Positions 11,340 to 21,497 of a DNA stretch of 64,000 nucleotides are shown here, piece after piece. The translations under genes and the position numbers were made by a program. The notes under the pieces are model-generated. The model did no database searches. It was given only the letters and a program-made list of their open reading frames with translations, and was not told where the DNA came from. Each line of letters begins with the position of its first letter. The stretch's first letter is position 1. This DNA is from Adenophora triphylla var. japonica (Eukaryota > Streptophyta > Magnoliopsida > Asterales > Campanulaceae): assembly GCA_022495995.1 (NCBI GenBank), contig JAFEMH010002516.1:166001-230000 (forward strand). The letters are read 5' to 3'.

Positions 11340-12528
11340 GGCTCGGTCCCTGTCGGTCTTTTGAGCTTGGTCTTCGTCCCAAAGACGGATTTCTTGAGCG
11401 GTTAGTTCCATGAGGGCTTTCCTTGCGAGAGCTAAACAGTCTCCGTAGGTGCGCCGTCGACTAGTGTCCGTAACCGTGATCACATCCAAATCTCGAATGG
11501 CGGAAACACTTGGATTACGTTAACGAAGGAAGTCGGGGCAGGACATTCCATGCGGCCTTCCTTGATCTCGATTACCAAGAAATTTGCCCATATACGCTTG
11601 ATTGACCCCCAGGGTGTTGGGTCTGCGATGTTGACGGTCTCGTGATCTCGCTCGATCGCCGAGTCTACTCGAGCTAGCGGTCTGGCTGGCGGGGTGTGCA
11701 ATCGGGCCGTGACGGCTGGGAGCAGAATCGAACTGGAGCATGTTGATGATGAGGTGGTCGTTTCCAACGTCGGAAGCTGACTCCGTCTTGCGGGGAAGAC
11801 CTTTACAGATGTTTTCGAGGTGGCTGCCGGAAGCGTTCCCGAGGTTGATCGACTCGTAGCGGGGTGAGGAGCTTTGTCTCCTTCATTGCCACTTGGCCTT
11901 GGCGGCGCTTGAGGGTATAAGCTTGGCCCGATGGCACGGGCCGGTTGCCGTCTGGCCCAGTACTCGGAAGTAATGATGAGCTCGAGCTCGCTTGGCCGAG
12001 CCTCGTTTACCATGAGCAGCGGTCGTCGAGGGTGACCTTGGCATTGCGGGAGAATCGACGATAAGGACCGGATCCTTGGTATCATCGGGATATCTAGAAT
12101 AGATGATGTTGACGAAGTCGTCGTCGATCACTTGATCGAGAGGATTCTTCGTCGTGTCAACCGATTGCTTCCAATTGTCTGGATAGTCGCTGTCTTGGAC
12201 GTTGAGCTTGACAATTTCCATGGTATTGGAGCCTTGGTCATAGGTGACCTGATCAGAATGAGTGTCGGCCTCGAAACTGAGCATGTGAATGTAGAGGTCC
12301 GCCCGCGGAGTGCCGCGTCCTCGACTCCGGAGAGTCCTGATTCGTCTTCGTCGACGGCTCAACCCAAACGTAGGGACGTATTGCGTCCGAGTGCGTTCTT
12401 TGGGCTGCCGAGGAAAACATCATGCCCTTCATTGGAGAAGAGGGGTGCAGCGGGTAGTTCCTCGTGGAGGACATCCCATACGTCTTCCATGCATTCATCC
12501 CGAGAATGACGGTGCTTGTTGACCTTTA
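11340..12528 (-). pseudogene. Tat-like element coding fragment, right of the nested insertion
   Basis: Several overlapping minus-strand frames (for example 12362-11883, 12085-11480, 11489-11335) each hold part of one ancestral polypeptide, so frameshifts are frequent. The content is hydrophilic, Ser/Thr/Pro- and Arg-rich, with no catalytic motif I recognise. It follows the protease fragment at 12529-13084 and leads into 1774-2486 once the inserted element is removed. GC content is high, with many CpG, unlike the Del-like DNA beside it. It is probably the post-protease or gag-like linker of a Tat-type element, but identity is uncertain. Confidence 0.45.
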
Positions 12529-13084
12529 TCACGAAGATCTCTTCGCACTGCGGGAGCCGAGAGAGTTGGCTTGAAGAATGCGACGAATCTCGGATTGGAG
12601 ACGGGGTTTGTGTGCCCGCATCATGGTGATGCTCGGTGTTTCTTTCCAATCCGCACTCCAAATGTTGGAAACGACGGTTGAACTTGATGTATCGGACCGG
12701 CTTCGGTGGTCCGCCCGCTCGAGTACGTTTACATAGTTAGCATCTCCAGGACTCGAGGGATTACGATGAGATTTGCCCCGATAGTCCCTTGGTTGGTTTG
12801 AAGGAGGTAGCCCGTGCTGTGATCGCGGCACGCTTAGGCTGTTTGTCTCGGCTTCATTTCCAATGAGGAAACTGTCCCCTCTGATGACTTCAAGATCTCC
12901 CTGCCGGTTAATGAACTTAACGCACTGATGGAGAGTGGAAGCTATGGCTTTCATGTGATGCAGCCAAGGGCGTCCCAACAGAGCTGTGAATTCGGATGGA
13001 ATGTCCATCACGTGGAATTTTGCTGGCACCATTTGGGTTTCAAACCAGAGTTCCAGAGTCACCGTCCCCAGGATGGGACGAGAC
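12529..13084 (-). pseudogene. Tat-like retroviral-type aspartic protease fragment
   Basis: The minus-strand frame encodes SRPILGTVTLELWFETQMV, then FHVMDIPSEFTALLGRPWLHH and STLHQCVKF, the C-terminal half of the protease also present at about 840-1000. The N-terminal half with the catalytic Asp lies outside: at 13084/13085 coding stops and an LTR terminus TGTGAATG begins. The protease was therefore cut by insertion of the element starting at 13085. The shared GRPWLH and STLHQC motifs show that this and 1-1677 belong to the same broad lineage, but they differ too much to be duplicates. Confidence 0.7.
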
Positions 13085-13769
13085 TGTGAATGTTTGCCCA
13101 AATTCTAAATTTTGTGTTTTTTAGATCGGATTCACGCGAGTTTGAAAACATCCGGTTTAATTTGAAAACGGAGTCGCCACGCCATTTTGATTTCCTTAAA
13201 ACTTTGAAAAAAAGGTTTTTATGGGTTCGGAGGTTAAGTTACCCCTTGGGAAGAACGGATCGTCGTTCACCCAAGGTGCCTTGCCGTAGCAAGTCTCCCT
13301 AGATACCGTTTATCGTGCTTGCTTGCGTGATTTCTTGTGTGCATGTGTTTGAATAAGAAGGGGGGGATGTCCCAAGTTGTCTTCCGGACGTACAAACCAT
13401 TTGTTGGTTGTCGCTCGGGATTTCTTGGATTTTATGTATTCGGGATTTTGATCCCGTCCTCATCTTGGACTTGTGATCATCGCTTTTTAACCTCGGGACT
13501 TGCGTGATCGAGAGAAAGACTCTCTTTTATAGTCCAAAATGAGGTTCTTTAGGAAAGGAGTGACCCTAGCCCATCAATCCTACACCTTAAGACGATTGAG
13601 CTTATATATGTGCTTCATGCTCGTCTTAAGTGATAATCGGAGATATAGGTCAAGGTTTATCCCTTCTTAAAGAGATTGTGGCACCTTTAATGGAAGAAAC
13701 GATGTAAAGATAGGATCTTTACACCGGTCCATTCCGAAGGTTGCTAATGGGGACATGGGGGAATGCATG

Positions 13770-14200
13770 TAAAAATGACATTTTTAGTGAAAAGATGACA
13801 TTTTTGGGTTGCAAAGGATGCTTTTGATTGCAAAGGATGTATTTTTATATAAAGACATAATTTTTATGCAAAGGATGCATTTTTATGGGGAAAATAGTAT
13901 TTAATATGCAAAGGATGCACAAAGATTACATTTTGAAAGCAAGGGATGCTAATTTGATGATAAAAAGATGATCTTTGATGCAAAGGATGCATGAAGATGG
14001 GTTTTAGATGCAAAGGATGCACCTTTATGGTAAAGACATGATTTTTATGTGCAAAAGATGCATTTTTGATATAAAATGGGGGCTTTTAGGTGCAAAGGAT
14101 GCACCTTTAACATAAAGATTACATTTTTATGAGCAAAGGATGCTAAAAATCACATTTTTATAAGCAAATGATGCCTATTTCATGCAAAGGATGAAAAGGG
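13770..14200. repeat. Degenerate minisatellite built on GCAAAGGATGC
   Basis: GCAAAGGATGC and near variants recur about every 25-40 bases, separated by TTTTTATG, AAAGACATGATTTTTAT and similar pieces. ATGCA...TGCAT makes each unit a weak dyad. It sits downstream of the minus-strand TATA box and so would be in the transcribed leader. The second LTR copy has its own version at 15930-16310. Confidence 0.8.
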
Positions 14201-14521
14201 GGAGGGGGATATGATAAAGATAGGATCTTTAATGATAAATGCCAAGTCCCAAGCAAGATAATGACAATATATGAATGCAATGAGCAATTATATCACATAG
14301 ACAAGCATCATGCAAGGTAAGGGAGTGAGAGGTTACCAATGGTGGTGACCTCCTCTTCTTGGGGTTTTGCCTAGCGGAGGGACCAACTTTTGGAGGCTTC
14401 AAGGAGGAGGGGGGTGGCTTCTTGGCACCTTCAACTTCCTGATCTTCGTGGAGTATTTAGAGAGAGTTTTTATGCTGATATTTCTCTGATTGTGTTGTTG
14501 TTGAATAGGTAGAGGAGGGCT

Positions 14522-14595
14522 CTATTTATAGGCAGTCTGGATAAGGCTAATGAGGCCGTGCGGCTAGAGGTCCTTGGCTAATGCAGCCGTGCGGC
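14522..14595 (-). promoter_or_regulatory. Tat-like LTR promoter: TATA box and two GCCGTGCGGC dyads
   Basis: The reverse complement of 14522-14530 reads TATAAATAG, a consensus plant TATA box. GCCGTGCGGC occurs at 14555-14564 and 14586-14595, 25-70 bases upstream on the same strand. The second LTR copy keeps the box at 16641-16649, one intact dyad at 16674-16683 and one decayed to GCCGTGTGGC at 16703. Confidence 0.7.
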
Positions 14596-14813
14596 ATTAT
14601 CCTGTGTGACTCAGCATGTTTCTAGAATCATGCAAGGTGGCAATTCTAGAAGGTTTTTGGGATTAAGAAAAACGTGTTTATTAATTATCAAGCATTCCCT
14701 TCAGCCCTTAAAAGGTTTGGAACAGTTCCGAAATTATTTCGGAACTCTAGGAAAGTCCGGGGAATTATCGGAAAACTTTACCGGAAGGCATGAGCCAAAT
14801 TTGAGTACTTACA

Positions 14814-15247
14814 GAAGCCCCTCGGCAACGTCACTTGCAGGGTAAGTGGGGTTGTCGATAGAAAAGGATCCGATCTGGCGAATGCCGAGACGGATTGGGT
14901 GACCAAGGTGGTCGAGTGGCTGAACCTCTGGAAGGCTACCTACATAACCCGGAGGAATCAAGCCAGGCCGTAGTTCTGAAAAGATCCGCAGGGGAATGGC
15001 GGAGAGAAAACTGGTCTATTGCCGGAGAAAATTAGAAGAGAAAGTGACCTAAGAGGTCAAGCAATTGATCCTGCTGGGGATATGCTAGAGGTGACCGATG
15101 TGGTCGGATATCTGGACCTCTATGAGGGACTACTTCATCACTGAGGAGCGATGAAGGAACAGGGTGACCACTGCGGTCGAATGGCTGGACCTTTTATGAA
15201 AGGCTGCCTCACCACTGAGGAGCGATAATGGAAAAAGGGTGACCACT
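14814..15247 (-). repeat. Truncated 3' internal region between the two LTR copies
   Basis: This 434-bp stretch matches the DNA right of the second LTR (16953 onward), starting GAAGCCCCTCGGCAACGTC. It contains imperfect units of the type GACC...GGTCG plus GGCTGGACCTTTTATGAAAGGC. It breaks off within such a unit where the second LTR starts. There is no ORF. LTR-internal-LTR-internal order shows a tandem duplication or an insertion of one copy into another. Confidence 0.65.
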
Positions 15248-16952
15248 TGTGAATGTGTGCCCAAATTTGTGGATTCACGCGAGTTTGAAGACATCCGGTT
15301 TAATTTGAAAAACGGAGTCGCCACGCCATTTTGATTTCCTCAAAACTTTGAAAAAAAAGATTTTATGGGTTCGGAGGTTAAGTTACCCCTTGGGAAGAAC
15401 GGATCGTCGTTCACCCAAGGTGCCTTACCGTAGCAAGTCTCCCTAGATTCCGTTTATTTTGCTTGCTTGCGTGCTTTCTTGTGTGCATGTGTTTGAATGA
15501 AAGGGGAGGGAATGTCCCAAGTTGTCTTCCGGACGTATAAACCATTTATTAGTTGTCGCTCGGGATTTCTTGGATTTTATGTATTCGGGATTTTGATCCC
15601 GTCCTCATCTTGGACTTGTGATCATCGCATTTTTAACCTCGGGACTTGCGTGATCGAGAGAAGGACTCTCTTTTATAGCCCAAAAATGAGGTTCTTTAGG
15701 AAGGAATGTCCTTAGCCCATCAATCCTACACCTTAAGACGATCGAGCTTATATAAATGCTTCATGCTCGTCTTAAGTGATAATCGGAGATATAGGGTTCA
15801 AGGTTATCCCTTTCTAAAGAGATTATGGAACCTTTAATGGAAGAAACGATGTAAAGATAGGATCTTTACACCGGTCCGTTCCAAGGTTGCTAATGGGGAC
15901 ATGGGGGAATGCATGTAAAAATGACATTTTTGGGTTGCAAAGGATGCATTTGATTTGCAAAGGATGCATTTCGATGTAAAGACATGATTTTTATGCAAAA
16001 GATGCATTTTGATGTAAAGAAGTGATCTTTATTGCAAAGGATGCATTTTTATGATGAAGGAATGACCTTTAATGCAAAGGATGCATGAAAATGGATTGTA
16101 GGTACAAAGGATGCACCTTTTTTATAAAGACATGATTTTTATATGCAAATGATGCATTTTCGGATGTAAAGATTGCATTTTTATGAGCAAAGGATGCATA
16201 AAGATGACATTTTTATGTAAAAAGGGGATTTTTAGGTGCAAAGGATGCACCTTTGAATATAAAGATTACATTTTTAATGACAAATGATGTCTAATTCATG
16301 CAAAGGGGAAAGGGGTATAATAAAGATATGATCTTTAATGCAAACTACCAAGTCCCAAGCAAAGATAATAACAATATATGAATGCAATGAGCAATCTAAT
16401 TCACATAGAGCAATTAAAATGCAAGGCAAGGGAGTGAGAGGTTACCAATGGTGGCCTCTTCTTCTTTGGGTTGAGCTAGGTGGAAGGACCAACTTTGGAA
16501 TCTTCAAGGAGGAGGGAGGTGGCTTCTTGGCTTGCTTCTTCAACCTTCTTGGATTTCCAGCAGTATTATAGAGTGTATTGTGTGTGTTTTTCGTGTTTGG
16601 TTGCCTTGTTGTTGGTGTCTAAAATGGGAAGAGGAGGGCTCTATTTATAGGCAGTCTGGATAAGACCAATGAAGCCGTGCGGCCAGAGATCCTTGGCTAA
16701 TGCAGCCGTGTGGCATTATCCCTTGTGACTCAGCATGTTTCTAGAATCATGCAAGGTGGCAATTCTAGAACCTTTCCCAAATTAAGAAAAACGTGTTTCT
16801 TAATTGGGAAGCATTCCCTTCAGCCCTTAGATGATTTGGAACTGTTCCGGAATTGTTCCGGAACTCCAGGAAAGTCCGGGGAGTTACCGGGAAAATTACC
16901 GGAATTGCCGGGAAATTAACCGGAAGGCATGAGCCAGATTTGGGTACTTACA
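15248..16952 (-). repeat. LTR of a Tat-like element, copy 2
   Basis: About 1,705 bp, collinear with 13085-14813 and offset by 2,163 bp at its start. It lacks the first copy's short stretch near 13105-13125 and differs in the GCAAAGGATGC minisatellite. The TATA box on the minus strand lies at 16641-16649. It is followed on the right by the polypurine-like tract and internal sequence, so it is in 3' LTR position for the pol at 22262-29595. Confidence 0.7.
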
Positions 16953-17432
16953 GAAGCCCCTCGGCAACGTCACTTGCAGGGCGAGTGGGGTTGTCGATAG
17001 AAAAGGATCCAATCTGGCGAATGCCGAGACGGATCGGGTGACCAAGGTGGTCGAGTGGCTGAACCTCTAGAAGGCTACCTACGTATCCCGAGTGGGAATC
17101 AAGCCAGGCCGTAGTTCTGAAAAGATCCGCTGAGGAATAGAGAAGAGAAAACTGGTCTCTTGATGGGGAAATAGCAGAGAAAATGACCTAGGAGGTCAAG
17201 CAATTGATCCTACTGGGGATATGCTAGAAGTGACCAATGTGGTCGGATGTAAAGACCTTTATGAGGGGCTATTTCATCACTGAGGAGCGACGAAGGAATA
17301 GGGTGACCAAAGTGGTCGGATGGCTGGACCTTTTATGAAAGGCTACCTACGTATCCCGGAGGAATCAAGCCTTGATCGTAGTTCAAGCATCACTAGATAG
17401 GTTAGGAACGATGTCTAGGATCCTTGAAGGTT
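16953..17432 (-). other. 3' internal region of the Tat-like element, no ORF
   Basis: Non-coding on both strands. It has several imperfect copies of a unit with GGTGACCAA.GTGGTCGGATGGCTG, ACCTTTTATGAAAGGCTAC and ACTGAGGAGCGA, partly in tandem. GGTGACC/GGTCG pairs form short dyads. Confidence 0.5.
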
Positions 17433-17544
17433 TTGACAATTAATGGAGGTTGTCACCTGATTGACAATTAATGGAGGTTGTCACCTGATTGACAATTAAT
17501 GGAGGTTGTCACCTGATTGACAATTAATGGAGGTTGTCACCTGA
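17433..17544. repeat. Four exact tandem copies of a 28-bp unit
   Basis: Identical units start at 17433, 17461, 17489 and 17517. Each begins TTGACAATTAATGG and ends GTTGTCACCTGA; GACAA and TTGTC make each unit a stem-loop. A diverged single copy (CTGACAATTCGGAGG...) lies at about 17993. Perfect identity means recent expansion or recent homogenisation. Confidence 0.97.
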
Positions 17545-17568
17545 GGAAACTAGAGCTTACGTCACTAT

Positions 17569-17990
17569 CGAGGAGATAGAGGTAGCTAAAGTTTTGAGAA
17601 CTTGAGCGTACTTCTCAATCCGTGATAGAGGTAGCTTAAGTTTGGAGAACTTGAGCGTACTTCTCAATCCGTGATAGAGGTAGCTTAAGTTTGGAGAACT
17701 TGAGCATACTTCACTATCGGTGATAGAGGTAGCTTAAGTTTGAAGAACTTGAGCATACTTCACTATTCGTGATAGAGGTAGCTAAAGTTTGAAGAACTTG
17801 AGCATACTTCACTATTCGTGATAGAGGTAGCTTAAGTTTGGAGAACTTGAGCATACTTCACTATCTGTGATAGAGGTAGCTTAAGTTTGAAGAACTTGAG
17901 CATACTTCACTATTCGTGATAGAGGTAGCTTAAGTTTGGAGAACTTGAGCATACTTCACTATCTGTGATAGAGGTAGCTTAAGTTTAGAG
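17569..17990. repeat. About 8.5 tandem copies of a 49-bp unit
   Basis: The period is 49 bp, seen from GAGAACTTGAGC at 17596, 17645 and 17694. Each unit has GCTTAAGTT paired with AACTTGAGC across a short loop, and TCACTATC...GTGATAG as a second dyad. The first two units read GCGTACTTCTCAATCC, the others GCATACTTCACTATC, so two subtypes are arranged in blocks. Confidence 0.95.
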
Positions 17991-18193
17991 TTCTGACAAT
18001 TCGGAGGTTGTCACCTAGCGTTATTCCGTTATAACGGAAGTAACGGAGGTGACTGGGGAAGAAAGCTTACTTGCTTAGGAGATAAGGGATATCTTTTAAA
18101 AACGACGTTATCTTGGTTAAAAGATAACGGGTATTACATGCCCAATTGGAAAGTCCAGGGGCAAAAGGGTAATTTCTGCTCAGAGCGAAAGAA

Positions 18194-18264
18194 GCCGCCC
18201 GGCATGAGATGGGGGCAAAAGAAGCCGTACGGCTAGAAGCTTGATTTTTCCAGATTATTTAAAA
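18194..18264 (+). promoter_or_regulatory. Putative promoter of the antisense plant-mobile-domain gene
   Basis: Dyads GCCGCCCGGC (18194-18203) and GCCGTACGGC (18224-18233) precede a TATA-like TTATTTAAAA (18255-18264). The first ATG is 116 bases further on. This is the same word family and layout as the LTR promoter at 14522-14595, but on the opposite strand. Confidence 0.5.
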
Positions 18265-18379
18265 CAGGTTTGAACGGGCATTGGGCATTATTGCCGCCCA
18301 TTCACTGTCGAGAAAGAGAGAGGAGAAGGGAGAGAAATTTCGAAATTCCTTCAATTTCCTTTGCCTTTACTGATTTGGA

Positions 18380-20967
18380 ATGGATCCGGAGGGGAACCCA
18401 ATGCCGAGGCAAGCTAGAAGGAACATCTCCGCGACCGCGAGAAGGAGGAGGAAGGAGCTTGTTCGGACGGAGAGGAAGTATGACTTCCTTACGCCTCCAT
18501 CGGAGCTCTATCCGGGGAGAAGGGAGCATAAATCAACAAACCCTCGATCGGTTGGGGTAAGCATTCTTAGTTTGCTCAATTCCGTCGATTTTGATTGGAT
18601 TTTGATTGATTTAGGGCTTGACCCGAGTTTTAGGAATTTTTCGAATTTTCCTAGGATTTTCGGATGATTTTGAAATCTTGATGATTAACCTATGAGGCTA
18701 AAAAGATAAAAGAACATGCATGTGCAATTTATTTGACAAATAATGAGAATGACCCATTTTTTTTCGAAAATAAAGTAAGAGAAATAATTGTCTAAAATGT
18801 AACGAAGTCCTCGCATGTGCTAAAACTAGGTCAATTTTTTATTATGGACGAGAAAATGGGATTTTGGATGATGAAAAGGATTCATGCATGCCATTTTTGA
18901 GAAAAAATTAATGCTCATGTGCAAATAATTTTGAAAATTGTGATTTTGTGCTTAGGAAAGCAATGATGTGTTTCAAGTGATGAAAGACGCGTTTTCTATG
19001 CATAGGATGCTAGAAAATTTTTTATGAATGCTTTTCTTTTGAAAATATGTGCACTTTTGAATATATGCATGCTTTTTGAAATGAGATGAAGGACTGACAC
19101 ATTTCTTTTGCTGTGCTTGTCTACAGGAGAACAAGTCTAGAGGGCCTTCTGAGATTGCAGTCAGGCTATGGGAGAGGATGCCTGATTTTGAGAAGAATGG
19201 GGCGAACCCTAAGCAGCTGGTGAGGGCTATCGGCTTGGATTTGTTCATTGAGGCCATCGGCAGAGGTATTCACATTACCTCTAAGAGCAAGGGCTTGGTC
19301 CAAGCCCTATCTGAGTTTTGGTGGGACACCACCCACAACTTTCATCTTAGCTGGGGGGAGCTGACGGTGACTCCGGCCGATTTCACTGCTATTACAGGCT
19401 TACAGCTTCACCGGAGGCTCGTGACTTTGAGGGACCATATCACCGCCGAGGAGTTCGTGGCTTTGGTCGGGTTTGAGCCGATTCCCAAGGGGCTTGGAAT
19501 GGAGACGAGGAACGCCGAGGTGGCGCCCGTAACCGCATACGGACTTTGCCGCTAGTGAGGTGATCGCCCACCGCCTTGCGAGGGCATTTGTGTGGTTGAT
19601 GCCGCCACCACTATTTTTGCGAATTCCGGGACTCGGCTATGACTCTGCCTCCTCAACTCTCTCGGGAGGATGTTGATGGGATTGAGACGGTCTCGTGGGG
19701 CGAGGCCGGATTGGCGGAGCTATACTTCTCCTCGGATATGTACAAACTGTAACAAGGCTGCCTCCATGGATTGCTTCTCTTTTGCCCTTGAGGTAGTCTC
19801 GCTTTCCTTTCTCTTTTACTTTCTGTCTTTAAGACTTTTATGAGAGAAGAATGACCCTTTTGATGTTTTGAACATGCAGGTCTGGTTTTGTGAGGTGATC
19901 AGGTTCTTTCCGTGGAACCAACAGAGCGATGTCACCATCTTTCCTGCTATGATCCGCTGGAGGAGATGCGAGAGATAAGTTCACCGGAAGACCCGGATCA
20001 CCTGATTATAAGATGGTGAGGCCAATTATCAACAAGGATGGGCATGATGGGTGGACTTCTACCCGTGGGGTGTATCCTGAGATTTTGCTAGGAGAGGCCG
20101 TGGAGGCGACGAGGCGTAGACGATGGTTGACGGGGCCGACATGTGATGTCATCTATCCGGGGACCGATTTTCCAGCAAAGATGGCCATGTCCCTCCATTG
20201 GACGCCATTACTCCTCAGATCCTCCAAAGACGGATGCTACAGCCTGTGGATTGGCAGCATGAGATTGCTAGATATCGTGCAAAGGCGTGGCCGCCGAGGA
20301 GTACTTTGACATGGATACCCCATATGCCGTGTTTGTGGAGCAGCCGATCGAGGACGCCACGTGCTAGTGAAGCCGGCGGTCACTCAGTGATATGGGGAAG
20401 ATGAGCCTTCCGATCCGCCGATCCCTCCCGCTCATCTTTCATATGTGGTCCACGGAGTACCGAGGAGGTTGAGGATACCGTCCCCGATGCTAGGGAGCCC
20501 CAAGATACCTTGCCGCCGTACAAAGATTTGTAAGTACACTTTAGGGTCTTTTCCTCTTTCGCATTTCTTTGCTTTTTGCAATTCCGAGATTTTCTCGAGA
20601 TTTTCTTCTCTTTTTCTCAAGTTCCAAATTTCGCACTTACGATAGGCCGGTCAGCGGAATAGGGCCTGGAAGGACATGTGTCGGTCCCTTCGAGGAAGCC
20701 GGCTCGCACTTCAAAGGCGGCGGACGTGCAGAGCCCGAGCGCAAGAGAAGGCATGTCGGGGGCACAGCATCCACCTCATCGGCTTCGGAGTACTCTTCCA
20801 GTGCCATGCCTCGGGGACGGGGACCCAATGCTGACATCCTGGAGCAGCTGGCTGAGTACGAGCATGACAATGTCCACCTTTCTGATGTGAGCGACGCAGA
20901 GGACTTGATGAGGGAGGCTAGCGTTTATGAGCTGAGCAGAGATGAAGAGGAAGAATCGGAGGCCTAG
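18380..20967 (+). pseudogene. Plant mobile domain (PMD, MAIN/MAIL-like) gene, four exons, antisense inside a Tat-like element
   Basis: Inferred exons: 18380-18556, 19127-19792, 19880-20529 and 20646-20967. Exon 1 starts MDPEGNPMPR, is basic, and ends in phase 0 at GGG|GTAAGC; exon 2 resumes in frame after CTACAG. Exon 2 carries the PMD signature (LFIEAIGRGIHI, ALSEFWWDTTHNFHLSWGE, VTPADFTAITGL) and ends GCCCTTGAG|GTAGTC. Exon 3 begins VWFCEVIRFFPW, matching the usual continuation. The last exon encodes a Ser-rich and acidic tail ending EEEESEA. Breaks: a frameshift near 19545 leading to TAG at 19553, another near 19978. PMD proteins are plant-specific; the cellular members act in silencing and development, and many copies travel in transposons. 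The gene lies antisense to the pol at 22262-29595, so its introns cannot be spliced from the element RNA. Exon 3 and 4 limits are less certain. Confidence 0.7.
18557..19126 (+). other. Intron 1 of the PMD-like gene
   Basis: GTAAGC donor and TTGTCTACAG acceptor, AT-rich, 570 bp. Phase 0 on both sides; the flanking frames join without a stop. Confidence 0.7.
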
Positions 20968-21319
20968 GAGGTCTCTAGAATTGACTTAGGAAGAAAAACA
21001 AACAATGAACAAGTTTTATGCACATTTTGTTTATTTTTTGCTTTATTTGGGCGCCGATGGGGCGAAAACAATGTATTGCTGTTATATTTGCTTTTTCTAT
21101 TTATGCTTTATTAATTTGCATATTACTTGAGCCTCGGGGCAGTTTTTTGCTTGGAATCGGGGCTAAAACTGGGCCAAAATGATATATAATGATGTATAAA
21201 TGCTTGGATGGTCTTTGAACATGCTTTTGTACAGGTTTTGGTTGGAAAAGTGGGGTGAAAACTCCCTTTGGGCAGCAACTTGGTTGCTGCAGATTTGTCA
21301 CTTACATCAGGTAAATGAA
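20968..21319. other. Spacer between two antisense genes
   Basis: AT- and T-rich after the PMD stop codon, with no ORF of note. The T-rich stretch at about 21010-21120 would be the 3' UTR of the PMD-like gene. Confidence 0.4.
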
Positions 21320-21359
21320 GCCGTGCGGCATGGCTCTTGAGCAAATGAGGCCGTGCGGC
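21320..21359 (+). promoter_or_regulatory. Pair of GCCGTGCGGC dyads before the DUF7745-like gene
   Basis: Exact GCCGTGCGGC at 21320-21329 and 21350-21359, about 140 bases before the ATG at 21498. No convincing TATA box follows, so this module may be decayed. Confidence 0.5.
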
Positions 21360-21497
21360 TCACAGTTCTGTCTGGACTGGTTATTTTCAGAATAAACCCA
21401 AGGCTTGCCCATTTCATTTCATTTTCAACTTAGACTTGTCCCAACTGTTCCCAGAGCACATATTGAACCTAAAGACACCACCTTTGATCATTTGGCG

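Larger units (their letters stand above)
13085..14813 (-). repeat. LTR of a Tat-like element, copy 1
   Basis: About 1,729 bp with ends TGTGAATG ... TACTTACA on the plus strand, so TG...CA in either reading. A canonical TATA box on the minus strand (14522-14530) sets the orientation. Next to the right end on the minus strand is GCCGAGGGGCTTC, a plausible polypurine tract. A second, similar copy lies at 15248-16952. The left end abuts the protease fragment at 13084. Boundaries are inferred from where the two copies begin and from the terminal TG/CA, not from a target duplication, which I could not find. Confidence 0.7.

Noticed and set aside
17433..17544. Four 28-bp direct repeats considered as a CRISPR array
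   Set aside because: Units are contiguous without spacers and the DNA is from a plant.
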